Assembly (NCBI GenBank): GCA_019095985.1
Contig: CM032660.1
Location: 34,600,240 to 34,664,239, forward strand
DNA length: 64,000 nt
Direction of reading: 5' to 3'
Source: Streblospio benedicti
Taxonomy: Eukaryota; Annelida; Polychaeta; Spionida; Spionidae
Translations under genes and position numbers: made by a program
Part shown: piece by piece, positions 1 through 9,555 of the stretch
How the letters are laid out: every line of letters starts with the position of its first letter
How positions within the stretch are numbered: the first letter of the stretch is position 1
The notes under the pieces: generated by a model
The model's database searches: none
What the model was told of the DNA's origin: nothing
The model's input: the letters and a program-made list of their open reading frames with translations, nothing else

Positions 1-396
1 TTTGTAAACTGAATATCTGCCCTTTCCCTGTGGCTACTTTTCTCCTTAATGGGAACTGACCATATCTTAATGTCCATTTAGCATGGAGCTGCTTCTATGG
101 AGGGACTTAAACAAAGGGGATTGAAACGGCATCTATATGGGAGGCAGGTGGCGATTTGGGTCCTCAAAGAAATGGTACAAAAGATCTATAATTGGTTTAT
201 TACGTTTCAAATAACTGAGAGAGCTCCACGTGGCTGGATTTGGGTCGGGGTGGACATGCACTTCGGGCATTAAACAGAGTTCAAAAATTTTATATTGGTT
301 TTTACTACCTTGGGAAAGTTTCACCCAGCCATACAAGGCTTTAGTAATTAAATTTCTTCATTAGTTATGAAAATCAAAGTATTCACAGAGTTGAGT
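1..396 (-). repeat. Partial LTR of Gypsy copy 1
   Basis: This stretch matches 5998-6396 almost throughout. The right end (minus-strand LTR start) falls at the same place, where the two copies diverge immediately after the sequence that reads TGTAAAGTACTC on the minus strand. The left end is cut by the window. Confidence 0.85.
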
Positions 397-439
397 ACTT
401 TACAATTCAAGTTCAAGTTATTACCGGTATTCACTTTCC

Positions 440-720
440 TTTGGTTACTGAGCCACATTTCTAACTGTGAGATTCTCATCACCTGCTCTAAAGTATTTTC
501 ATACTCCACAGCTTGTAGCTGAGTTGTGGGAGGCAATTAGTGTGCCTATAATATTCATCTTTAATATAAGTCAGATCGCTGAATATATTCTTGACTATGG
601 CACAGTACCTACTCATACTTCAATTTCTTGTTGTTACCAAGACACTTTTTCAACTGTGAGATCCGCATCACCTGCTCTAGAGCATCTTCATACTTAGCAG
701 ATAGTAGCCAAGTTGTGCAG
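440..720 (-). repeat. Imperfect direct repeat next to the 3' LTR, coiled-coil-like
   Basis: Two related segments of about 70 bp (around 463-530 and 655-720) both translate on the minus strand to a phrase like LEQVMRISQL preceded by a charged stretch and followed by Asn/Lys-rich sequence. Heptad-like spacing suggests a short coiled coil. The position between polymerase and 3' LTR is where an env-like or other accessory gene would sit, but nothing diagnostic is present. It is an unidentified part of the fossil element. Confidence 0.4.
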
Positions 721-1168
721 GCCAAAATTCGGCGGTTTATCCTCGGCGTGACGATATTGTCGTCATCTGTACAACCTTCAGTGTGAGGCCTGCCTCAGCT
801 ATCTTGTTCATGACCAGATCCAGATGGATCTGGGCAGTCTCTTTGTCTGGAGAAAATATTACAATATCATCGATGTACACCATTACGAACTTGCCCAGAT
901 AATCCTGCAGGACTTGCGGCATGAGTCTCTGGAGCACGCCAGGGGGCATTGACCAATCCGAAAGGCATACGGAGAAACTCAAACAGCCCTAGATGGCATA
1001 TAAATGCTGTCTTGGCTATGCTGTCTTCACCGACCGGGACCTGCAAATAAGAGGACCGGAGATCAAGGGTGGTGAATACCCTGGCTCCTCCCAGTTGATC
1101 GAAGATATCCTGGATCAGAGGGAGTGGGAAATTATCCTCTCCATGACAGAATTCAGTTTTTTATAGTT

Positions 1169-1965
1169 GGGAATAAGGGTGACTGTGTATTGTGAGTTAG
1201 GGCCTGGTGTGTTGAGATGTGTGTAGTATTTTTACTATATGTATAATATGTTATTGTGCCATAGTGTGATGTTCCTTGAGTGTTGAGTTAATTAAAATTT
1301 ATGGATTTGAGTAATGTCCCCGGAAATAACATGGCAGGGGAGTGTTTTCTAGAGTACCTGTAGAGTACAAGATATTCCATACTAGGTGAAGTATTACAAT
1401 GAATATGCCCATAGTACATGTATCCATTGATGATTTTTTGTGCATAAAAACTGGCCGTAAATTGCACCACTATGGGCCAGATGGTGGCATACATATCCAT
1501 TAGTGACCCTTCGGTGTACTAAACTGACGCAACAAAATGCTATAGCCTAACGTTGGTCAGGCGGAGTACCATTGACAAGCGGCTCCCACTGTTTGATCCA
1601 TTCTAACTCCTCGTCCGCCTTTTTCTTAATTTGGTGATGTAGAACTTCGATGAAGTGTGCTGCCTTTCCTCGTTGAAGTGTACATTTAATTTCTTGTTGA
1701 CCCCAGAGGAACTGGCAATGGGAGTTAGGGCGTTGTTATTTGTTGTGATCCTTTGACCATATTCATCAAAGGTGGTTCTGTAATCCCCCCGCAATGCCTG
1801 TTTGACTAAGATGAATTTGTAGGACCAATTGATGTCTTGGGCCAATTGGGTCAGTGCTGTGATGTAGTGGGATAAATATTTGTTTTGTAGATTGTTCAGG
1901 GGAAAAAATGAATAGGGCTGCATTGGGAAAAAATGGTATAAATAGGGCTGCATTGGTGAAATCAT
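1169..1965 (-). other. Unidentified insertion inside Gypsy copy 1
   Basis: Reverse transcriptase similarity to copy 2 stops near 1168 and NADAR similarity resumes at about 1963-2072, so roughly 800 bp here has no counterpart in copy 2. It contains a minus-strand open stretch of 120 codons (1603-1965) with a hydrophilic Lys/Arg-rich end (KLRKRRTRS) and no family I recognise. It may be another mobile element or filler DNA. Confidence 0.35.
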
Positions 1966-2133
1966 CCCAGGTATCTTGGTCCCACGGCTTTACTCCCCTC
2001 CCCAGTCGTTTTTGTACAAATGGGTGTGAATTTACCTAGATTTCCCCTAAACACTATCTCTACACAGGCCCCATCCCAGGTATCTTGGTCCCACGGCTTT
2101 ACTCCCTCCCCAGTTGTTTTTGTACAAATGGGT
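1963..2133. repeat. Short duplication (1963-2026 and 2072-2133)
   Basis: A segment of about 62 bp from the NADAR-coding part of copy 1 occurs twice, separated by about 46 bp. The left copy abuts the unidentified insertion, so the duplication may have arisen with that insertion or with repair of the break. Confidence 0.7.
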
Positions 2134-3090
2134 CCCTCTCCTGCATGACAGCTTCCGCGGACTTATGGTCGTTGAAAAGCAGGGCATTCTGATGCATCAT
2201 GTATTGCTCAGCATAGTTATTTATACTAAAATTACATGTGTACCACTGGCTAAATGGAGAGAGCCTACCGTAGAAAGGTGCGACTCCTGTGTAGTCCATA
2301 CGTTCGTCACATGCACTCCTTCTGGTGTTTCGGGAGGGTGGTGTCTCGTACGCCAACTGTCCCTCCATCACCACCCCTGCGGGCCCCGAAACACCTACTC
2401 TTTTGGGTGCTGTGGGCAGTGCATCACAAGGTAAGTGGTGCTCCCACAGCTGAAACATCTGCGCGGTCCCTTGGTTGGTTCTTGTTTGGCTGGGCGCCAC
2501 TACTAGATGGGCTCTTCCCCAGCTTCCCTTCTACGGTCGCCAGGCGGTGATCTACGTTGGTCAGCGTGGTCTCGAAACCGCAGAGCTTACACTCAGTGGC
2601 TTTGACACTATGGGATATCTGCTGTAGACTGCCTCGAATGGTGTCATCAGGCCCTGGTGCGCTAGCCCCAATCTCCATGTCGGACTCATCATGGAGGATC
2701 CGGTTCCGACGTATGAGGCGGTTGTGGATGGCGTCGGCCTCCTGGAGGGCGGCATCCAGGGTAGCAACTAGGGGGGTCCAGATCACAAATCTTATTCACA
2801 ACATGTTCAGATTTTAGGGACTTCAGGTATGTGGATACCAGTTCTCTGTCCGTGGCTGGCTGTCTTGGGCCTGGATAGGCATCCTCAGCGGCGTCCTGGA
2901 AACGTCGGTTATAGTCCGGGACAGTTTCCTGACTTCCTTGTCTCATTTTGCCCACTAGGGCAATGAGGGCTTCCTCCTCGTCTGGCCCGAGGAAAGCCTG
3001 GCGCAGGCGGTGGCTAATTGCTGGCCAGGTTACCCCGGCTGGTTGGCGGTGTGGAGGGCCATGAACCTCTCACACCCTTTTTCCCAACAT

Positions 3091-3549
3091 GCCACCCCCC
3101 CTAAAAATTACATATAAAATCAATTAATGACAAGCAATTTACCCAAAGCTCAATGGTGAAATTATCTGCTATTCTATCTAGTAATTCTGTGAAAATACTT
3201 TTTTTTCTCTTTCTGTGAATGAAAATAGAAACGTAATTATTCAAATCTTTATTCTAGCAAAGTTATTTTTATAACGGATCATAGACATGGAATTACGGGT
3301 TGTGCCCCGTTAATAACAGTTGTAAGATTACATCAAATACAATACAAGGAGACGCGTACTGTGAGTAGTAATTATACCAGTTGATTGGTACTCTGGTGTG
3401 TTCATACTTTTGTATCACTTCATAACATGTGTATATATGATTTCAAAATGATGTGAATCCAGTGAAGTATTGTCTATTTGCATTTGCTATAATCCACTCC
3501 GGTTTGACTCAGAAATTTTTCTGGCGTTGAGTAATGTAATTCTTCATAT
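3091..3549. other. AT-rich spacer without a recognisable gene
   Basis: It lies between Gypsy copy 1 and the Cys-rich minus-strand reading frame. I see only short A/T tracts and no open frame, RNA gene or repeat shared with the rest of the window. Confidence 0.6.
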
Positions 3550-3819
3550 TTAAGGAATGTACATGCCTCCGAAAACGGGGTATTCCTTGAAGTTGTGTAG
3601 GGTTTGAAACGTGGAAAAATTCATAACTCCATCACAGACCCTGCAGGTTCCGAAAAAACTAATCTTAGGTTGGTAGACACCAGCATCGTCTTGAAAGGCA
3701 CATTCATCGCTACATACTGGATCTTGACAAAATAGGTAGAGTTCTGTCTTTGTTTTAAAGACGACTAATTCCTTACAGACATCACATGGAGCCGCGTATG
3801 TTATGATGTCAGGATTCAT
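3550..3819 (-). CDS. Small Cys-rich protein, probable zinc binder (unrecognised)
   Basis: This is an 89-codon frame with ATG at 3819. The Cys pattern is CDVC near residue 12, CQDPVCSDEC near residues 31-40 and CRVC near residues 59-62, so three to four Cys pairs in one small protein, as in zinc ribbons or treble clefs. There is no signal peptide or membrane segment. I do not recognise the family. It sits on the same strand as the 205-codon frame at 4971-5588, and both lie between two Gypsy copies, so they may belong to one gene or one unidentified element. Possible small exons with acceptor- and donor-like ends lie between them. A random frame would rarely show such ordered Cys pairs, but expression is unknown. 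Confidence 0.5.
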   Translation of the reverse strand: MNPDIITYAAPCDVCKELVVFKTKTELYLFCQDPVCSDECAFQDDAGVYQPKISFFGTCRVCDGVMNFSTFQTLHNFKEYPVFGGMYIP

Positions 3820-4970
3820 TCTACCCGCTGTAGATGAATATAGGCACCTGCATTGATGGGGAGAATATCGAAAATTGCAGCTGGTCTCGCTCCCCCAAGT
3901 AACCAGTCGCTGAGAAACGCCAGCACCCAGTCAAAAAGTCACATCAGACAATTTGGGACGGCCTCCGAGATTTGATTTTTTTTCTTTTTTTTTATTCAAT
4001 CACAATGGCGTAAATATTTGGTGGCTCATTCTCATTGTGAAAGACTGGCTAGTTTGTCAAAGGCAACTCTGTAAAAATGCTTCAGTACCAGGTTAAACTG
4101 GTGCCAACTCCGGGCTGCAGTGCTTGCGGCTGGGACTTCTGCGGTTGCTGCTGCTGCAGTTGTGGCTGGGTTTGATCTAGAAAGTGAAAGAATAAAAACT
4201 AACAAAGTTTATATATATTTTTAAAATTTATTCTTAGTGATCGACCACCCCTTTAAATATAAATGCGATTTTTTTTTAAGTTTACAAGTTTGTTTTTTTT
4301 TTTTCACTTACTGCGCGGTGCTGCCTCTATGGGGAGCTGTTTCCCTAAAAGAGAATAAGTGATCTATTTAGAAAAAAACTTACTATCTTAACTCATTAGC
4401 TGTATAAATTATAGGTAGTACTTTAAAATAATAGTGATAAGCCGTTTTTACCTTAGCGGTAGATGTAAACGGCTTCAAATTGTGGCCTTTGCTGAGGGGA
4501 TTCGTGCAGGGCTACTTTGAATATCCAACCTACTTGGTGCAGCTTTCAAGTGAATGCACCCGTCATCACTTCTGTCCATTTCTGTCCATGCTGGTGCATT
4601 ATTAAAGACTGTTATTAAATGTTCCCACGCCAATGGGAGAACACAGTCCCTAGATAGTGTAATATTAAACTTTTATAGCACACCCATGTTTTTGTTTCCC
4701 ATTGTGTATTTAACTCCAACTGTCATTTTTAATGATTACCAGCAGCATATATGCGTCTTCCACCCGCACTTTTGTCGACTCCACGGCTCCGGTAGCGGGA
4801 AATTTGAAATCTTGGCACGTCACGAATACGGTACGACTTTCTATTAGAGTCGTCTTATTGTAATGGTAGCGAGAGGGGTGTGTTTTGACGTCCGATTCGA
4901 TAGGTCTTTTCGTATTGACTACGTGATCGAATCTTTTCTATTAGGACCGTCTGTTGTTTTTTTTTGGCAG
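3820..4970 (-). other. Interval with possible small minus-strand exons
   Basis: On the minus strand a Gln/Pro-rich frame ending in a stop (about 4185 to 4080) is preceded by an acceptor-like pyrimidine tract with AG. A segment of about 33 bp near 4311-4343 has AG before it and GTAAGT after it. A segment ending near 4452 is followed by GTAAAA. Their phases do not obviously agree with each other or with the flanking frames, so a spliced gene is only a possibility. The rest is AT-rich with A/T homopolymers. Confidence 0.25.
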
Positions 4971-5588
4971 CTACGTGACGATACAATCAATTCTACGCAA
5001 AGCAGTCATAATGACATATTTGCATATATCTAATCTAGATGGTAAGTCAATGTATAATTCATAGATGTGTCCATACGTGTTTATGGATACTTTATCCATA
5101 TATTCACTCATTTTTTGCTCTTCTTCTTGATAGCTAAGAGAACCAATTTGATTTTCCTTGATTAAAGCATTATTATCAGTATCCTTTATTTTATATTTGA
5201 AAATAGTCAATTTTGTTGTTTCGGTTGAATCTTTAGATGCGAGATTTTCATATCTTGCATACATATTTATGAGTTGCGATCTTTTGTTTAACAGTTCTCT
5301 AAATTCATCTTCGCTCACCTCGAAGTCGTACGGTTTTCTTTCTGAGTTGAGCACTCTTAGCAAACCAAAAATCGGTCCGTTGGCATACGCATAGTTCTTA
5401 TCATTTTTTAGGATGATGACATCTTTGTCAGTGCATAGACCAACTTTGGTTTTATGAAAATTGCTTATATTTTTCACATCTTCTATTACATTAATTATCA
5501 ATTTTAATCTATTCATAAAACTACTGAAATAACTTTCTGCGCTGATAAAGAGATGTTTCTTGATTTCATCATCATCATTTTCTTTCAT
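4971..5588 (-). CDS. Unrecognised 205-residue hydrophilic protein
   Basis: A clean open frame of 205 codons starts at an ATG at 5588 with an acidic N terminus (MKENDDDEIKKHLF). It is rich in Lys, Glu, Asp, Asn and Ile, has no signal peptide or membrane span, and its middle looks helical (EDEFRELLNKRSQLINMYARYENL). In an AT-rich setting a frame of this length is unlikely to be chance. I do not recognise the family. It begins about 50-100 bp to the left of the LTR of Gypsy copy 2 and is on the same strand as that element, but the LTR boundary separates them. It may be a host gene, a single exon, or a gene of an unidentified element together with 3550-3819. Confidence 0.5.
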   Translation of the reverse strand: MKENDDDEIKKHLFISAESYFSSFMNRLKLIINVIEDVKNISNFHKTKVGLCTDKDVIILKNDKNYAYANGPIFGLLRVLNSERKPYDFEVSEDEFRELLNKRSQLINMYARYENLASKDSTETTKLTIFKYKIKDTDNNALIKENQIGSLSYQEEEQKMSEYMDKVSINTYGHIYELYIDLPSRLDICKYVIMTALRRIDCIVT

Positions 5589-5639
5589 TCTGTAAAATAC
5601 TGGCTATCTAACCTCACTGGCCGCAAATTATTGCAAGTA

Positions 5640-6396
5640 TTATACAAAGTTAATTATTAAAATAATTAACCACAGTTGAGTTCGTTAGTGCTTCTTTATT
5701 TCTAGTTCAACTATCTCCATGAAATGTTACATACATAGTCCAACACAGATACAACTGCTAATTGTACACAAACACAAATTGATTACAAATGGTCACACAG
5801 AAAGTCCACTGACTGGACACAATACTTTCTCCTCAGTAGAGAAAGGAGTATTTAACTAAAGATACCACTGGGTGCACGCGGGCCTACGTCCAGTCTGTAT
5901 CACACCAAGTTAAGAACTGCCGTGCATGGCCACCCTCCTGTATTTATCCCCCCCTATCTTCTAATCATCTTGTTTACATCCAGCGTGTGGGTTGTAAACT
6001 GAATAATTGCTGACCTTCGGCTGTGGCTACTTTTCTCCTTAATGGGAACTGACCATATCTTAATGTCCATTTAGCATGGAGCTGCTTCTATGGAGGGACT
6101 TAAACAAGGGGATTGAAACGGCATCTATATGGGAGGCAGGTGGCCGATTTGGGTCCTCAAAAGAAATGGTACAAAAGATCTATAGTGGTTTATTACGTTT
6201 TCAAATAACTGAGAGAGCTCCACGTGGCTGGATTTGGGTCGGGGTGGACATGCACTTCGGGCATTAAACAGAGTTCAAAGATTTATATTGGTTTACTACC
6301 TTGGGAAAGTTTCACCCAGCCATACAAGGCTTTAGTAATTAAATTTCTTCATTAGTTATGAAAATCAAAGTATTCACAGAGTTGAGTACTTTACAT
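5640..6396 (-). repeat. 3' LTR of Gypsy copy 2
   Basis: The right boundary is firm. On the minus strand a purine-rich tract (AAGGGAGGAA, about 6397-6408) is directly followed by TGTAAAG, the TG expected at an LTR start, and this is also where similarity with copy 1 ends. The left boundary is not fixed because no second LTR of this copy is visible and copy 1 is cut off at 1. The estimate of about 5640 is a guess that gives an LTR near 750 bp. Confidence 0.7.
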
Positions 6397-6410
6397 TCCT
6401 CCCTTATATT
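6397..6410 (-). promoter_or_regulatory. Polypurine tract of Gypsy copy 2
   Basis: The minus strand reads AAGGGAGGAA immediately before the LTR TG. This is the usual primer site for plus-strand synthesis in LTR elements and anchors the LTR boundary. Confidence 0.75.
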
Positions 6411-7074
6411 TTAGGTTGTTTTCCACTAGGATAACAAACTACATGAATATAGGGTGCTAAACTACATGCATATTAGTTAGGCATCAGCCGCCTATCCACC
6501 GAAGACCACTGTTTTTGGGTCACATCGTTACTACTACGCGGTCACCACCAAGCTTTTAGAGAGAAGCTGGAAACTAACATAAACATTATATCTACATATA
6601 CAAGGTTAAGTTCAATTGAATATATGCCAACTGGGCACCAGTTGTACAGATGCAAACAAAGAAAATGACAAGCAAAGAGTACAAGATAAACCAAAATTGT
6701 CAGCAGCAATGCAAGTATACGACCTCTCACTAGTACTGATGCTGGTGTGGCAAATGCTGGTGTGGCAATATGTTGCTTGTTTCAGGTATGATACAAGCAT
6801 GTGAGGTTCGTATGCAGGCAGCTACGTAATCAGTAAAACATAGTAAACATAGTACACGAAACTCAACCAATATAATACAGATTATTCCAAACATTAGAGG
6901 GCACATTGAATGCAATATCACGCCTGAGGGGGCATGAACATAATGTTTTTTATAAATCAAAACCTTACGGTCAACATGTACATTGAGCTAATTATATAGG
7001 TAAAATACACAAGCGATACATCTCCAATGGTGCGAATGAACCTTATTTTTCACGATCTGTATGGCTTTCTAATC
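6411..7074 (-). other. Gypsy copy 2 region between tail-like segment and LTR
   Basis: Internal part of the element without a reading frame I can assign. No counterpart of integrase is seen. Confidence 0.5.
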
Positions 7075-7426
7075 TTATTCCAGATTCACTCCATCTGCTT
7101 GATTAAAAAGAACCAATGGGATTGGCTGGTCCTTACAGTCATCACACCCGCCACCATCTAGGGAGGCTCCCTTCCCTTTTCGCCGTGGTACACACCCACA
7201 CTTATCAAAGTGGGACTTTTGAAACATTTTTGAACGATACATGATGCACAGAAAAATTATCACTATAACTATCATTATCATGACTGGCAGTATACTAAGT
7301 AACCAATGGTCTGTTTTAAATTCTATTGGGGTAAACTTGGTCTCTAACTGGTTTTTATTGCCTAAGTTTATGGTGGCTATGGGCCCTAATTTTGGGAATA
7401 GTGGGTTGGTGGTTTTGGCAGATTAA
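7075..7426 (-). CDS. Membrane-anchored C-terminal segment, possibly env-like (fossil)
   Basis: A minus-strand open stretch contains a hydrophobic span of about 23 residues (around LLSILPVMIMIVIVIIFLCI), then a basic, Cys-containing cytoplasmic-type tail. It lies between polymerase and the 3' LTR, the usual place of an env-like gene in some Gypsy lineages. No fusion peptide, furin site or other diagnostic env feature is visible, so the env reading is an inference from position and topology. It is part of the broken element. Confidence 0.35.
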
Positions 7427-7482
7427 CGGCAGCGGTTTCATCAAGTAGGGCCCGCAACCTAATATGGGCAACCTTCACCTTG

Positions 7483-7749
7483 TTATTCTCCTGTCAAGAT
7501 CGCGCCCACTGCGTAGTCACAGGCGTCGGTGTACAGGATGTAGGGCTTGTCTACTTGTGGGTACGCCATCACATGGTCTGAGGTGAGCATCTCCTTCAAG
7601 CTATCGAAAGCCTGTCTCTGTTCCGCTCCAAAATTCCAGGGTTCCTTTTTCTTGGTCAAACGGACCAAGGGCTCCGCCAACTTGGCGTAGTCTGGTATGG
7701 TTTGATGATAGTACCCGGTCATCCCTAGGAAAGATTTTACCTCCGTCAC
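7483..7749 (-). CDS. Gypsy RT/RNase H junction piece (fossil)
   Basis: The frame holds the RT thumb and RNase H start typical of Ty3/Gypsy elements: a K(S/N)FLGMTGYYH-type motif, a PLVRLTKKK stretch and the RNase H first catalytic motif YTDACDYAVGAIL. It belongs to copy 2 and is a remnant. Confidence 0.85.
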   Translation of the reverse strand: MTEVKSFLGMTGYYHQTIPDYAKLAEPLVRLTKKKEPWNFGAEQRQAFDSLKEMLTSDHVMAYPQVDKPYILYTDACDYAVGAILTGE

Positions 7750-7815
7750 CTCCTCCGGATACGGAAGTTCTTGGATAGCCCTAGTCTTCTCTGGATCAGG
7801 CGAGATGCCGTTGCA

Positions 7816-9555
7816 TCAGCAATCTTTTCCATGACCAGGTCCAGATGGAGTTTGAGCAGTAGCCTTATCTGGTGAGTAAATAACAATGTCATCAATATAC
7901 ACCATTACAAACTTACCAAGATAGTCCTGCAGGACTTGCTGCATGAGTCGTTGGAATGCAGCGGGTGCATTCACCAGACCAAAAGGCATTCGCAAAAACT
8001 CAAACAATCCCATATGGCAAATGAAGGCAGTCTTGTGTATACTGTCTTCAGCTATAGGCACCTGCCAATATGAAGATCTTAGATCAAGGGTGGTGAATAC
8101 TCTTGATCCGCCCAACTGGTCAAATATGTCCTGAATCAGTGGGAGAGGGAAATTATCTCTCTCCGTCACTGCATTAAGTTTTTTATAATTGACACAAAAC
8201 CTGGTAGTGCCATCCTTTTTGGGTACTAATACTACAGGACTGGCATGGTCAGACATAGATGGTCTGATTATGCCTTCAGATAACATTTTCTGCACTTCTT
8301 CTTCGATGACACAGCGTTTACGCAGTGGGGCACGATAAGCACGTTGTCGCACGGGCTGTCCCTGAGTATTGATGTGGAACGTTACCAGCTTAGTAGTGCT
8401 TAACTGGGGGGCAGAGGTGCCGAACACCTGCGGGTATCGGTCTACCAGGCTGTCTATTACCACTTCCCCGACACCCAGCTCACTATGCTGGCATGGTCGC
8501 ATGGTGAGCTCCTGATTCCCCCAGGTCAACCTTGAGGTGAGGCTGCACAGGCTCACCCCATAACGAGAAAGCTGGTCCCACCCCAGTACTAGATCGTGTT
8601 TGATTCCTTGCACAACCGTAACGGCCACAGGGCCTATGCCCTCAATTCTCACCTCCGTGGAACCACAAAGTTCCAATTCCCCACCAGTGATGGTGACTAA
8701 AGCCCCGACTGGTGAGAGTATCAGCGCCCTCCCGGTTACTTGGGCCACCTGCTTGAGAACCCTGGCATGTAGGAGAGTCCTTGCCGCCCCTGTGTCAACT
8801 AGTGCTCGGATCTTGAGCCCACAGATATCTACCACCACGTACGCCCTGTTGTCCCGATCTGCCCCATGGCCCGCCACCTCTGGTGTGAGATGCGCTACCC
8901 CCGGCAGTTCATTGTTAAGGATAAACTTCCTTATTTCCGTCAGTATATACCCCAACCTATTTTCACCCCTCCACTGAGTTGGCAATAACAGCTTAGGATC
9001 CCCTAATGCCAAACCTACCCCCCAAACATTATCATGCGGGTTTGCCTCAACCAAGGTGGTGTCCTTGGTGGCAATCAATTCCCTTAGGAGGTCGGGATTC
9101 TGGGTAAATTTAGCAAAGTTTCCCTTTGCCACTATTTCGACACAGGCCCCATTCCAAGTATCTTGATCCCATGGGCTCACTACCCTCCCAAGGTGTTTTT
9201 GGGCCAATGGGTCCCTCTCCTGCATGATTGCCTCCGCTGACTCATAGTCATTAAAAAACAGAGCCTTCTGGTGCATCATGTATTGCTCTGCACAGTTATA
9301 CTTAATGTTGTCAATAACAAAATTACACGGGTACCATTGGCTAAAAGGTGAGAGCCTACCGTAGAATGGGGTGTATCCAGGCGTCCTGTTAGTTCTATCC
9401 TCCACGTTGGCACTTCGTGCGGTGTTTCGGGGGGGTGGTGTCTCATCTGCCAACGTCCTCTCCAATACCGCCCCCTCCGACTCCGAAACACCTACTCTTT
9501 TGGGTGCTGTGGGCATCGCACCACGAGGTGACTGGTGCTGCCACAGCGAAAGCAC
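7816..9555 (-). CDS. NADAR - aspartic protease - reverse transcriptase polyprotein (fossil Gypsy pol)
   Basis: An open frame of 579 codons. Residues about 62-212 form a NADAR/YbiA-like domain: FYGRLSPFSQW at the start, CAEQYMMHQKA at 88-98, HLGR at 121-124, LVEANPHDNVWGVGL at 168-182 and WRGENRLG at 195-202. All are positions conserved in the family, so the fold is probably complete. Residues 240-340 hold a retroviral-type aspartic protease with DTGA at 254-257. Residues about 437-563 are reverse transcriptase with LDLRSSYWQVP and YIDD at 553-556. NADAR proteins are known as N-glycosidases on riboflavin intermediates and as enzymes that remove ADP-ribose from nucleic acid. A NADAR domain between Gag and protease is not part of a standard Gypsy element. 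Its role here is unknown. Confidence 0.9.
   Translation of the reverse strand: MLSLWQHQSPRGAMPTAPKRVGVSESEGAVLERTLADETPPPRNTARSANVEDRTNRTPGYTPFYGRLSPFSQWYPCNFVIDNIKYNCAEQYMMHQKALFFNDYESAEAIMQERDPLAQKHLGRVVSPWDQDTWNGACVEIVAKGNFAKFTQNPDLLRELIATKDTTLVEANPHDNVWGVGLALGDPKLLLPTQWRGENRLGYILTEIRKFILNNELPGVAHLTPEVAGHGADRDNRAYVVVDICGLKIRALVDTGAARTLLHARVLKQVAQVTGRALILSPVGALVTITGGELELCGSTEVRIEGIGPVAVTVVQGIKHDLVLGWDQLSRYGVSLCSLTSRLTWGNQELTMRPCQHSELGVGEVVIDSLVDRYPQVFGTSAPQLSTTKLVTFHINTQGQPVRQRAYRAPLRKRCVIEEEVQKMLSEGIIRPSMSDHASPVVLVPKKDGTTRFCVNYKKLNAVTERDNFPLPLIQDIFDQLGGSRVFTTLDLRSSYWQVPIAEDSIHKTAFICHMGLFEFLRMPFGLVNAPAAFQRLMQQVLQDYLGKFVMVYIDDIVIYSPDKATAQTPSGPGHGKDC

Larger units (their letters stand above)
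1..3090 (-). mobile_element. Gypsy-type LTR retrotransposon with NADAR domain, copy 1 (fossil)
   Basis: Minus-strand remnant of a Ty3/Gypsy element that runs off the left edge of the window. From left to right it holds part of the 3' LTR (1 to about 396, closely similar to 5998-6396), a short region next to the LTR with an imperfect repeated heptad-like segment (about 440-720), a reverse transcriptase piece (737-1168) with the YIDD active-site motif, a foreign insertion (about 1169-1965), a NADAR-domain piece (2070-2390) and a Gag piece (2424-3060). The protease and integrase are not seen. It is clearly broken, with many interruptions and large deletions. The strong LTR similarity to the second copy suggests the family was active fairly recently. 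Family and parts are seen in the sequence; age is inferred. Confidence 0.85.

Noticed and set aside
8600-8977. Plus-strand 125-codon frame
   Set aside because: It lies wholly opposite the protease region of the Gypsy polymerase and has no family features.
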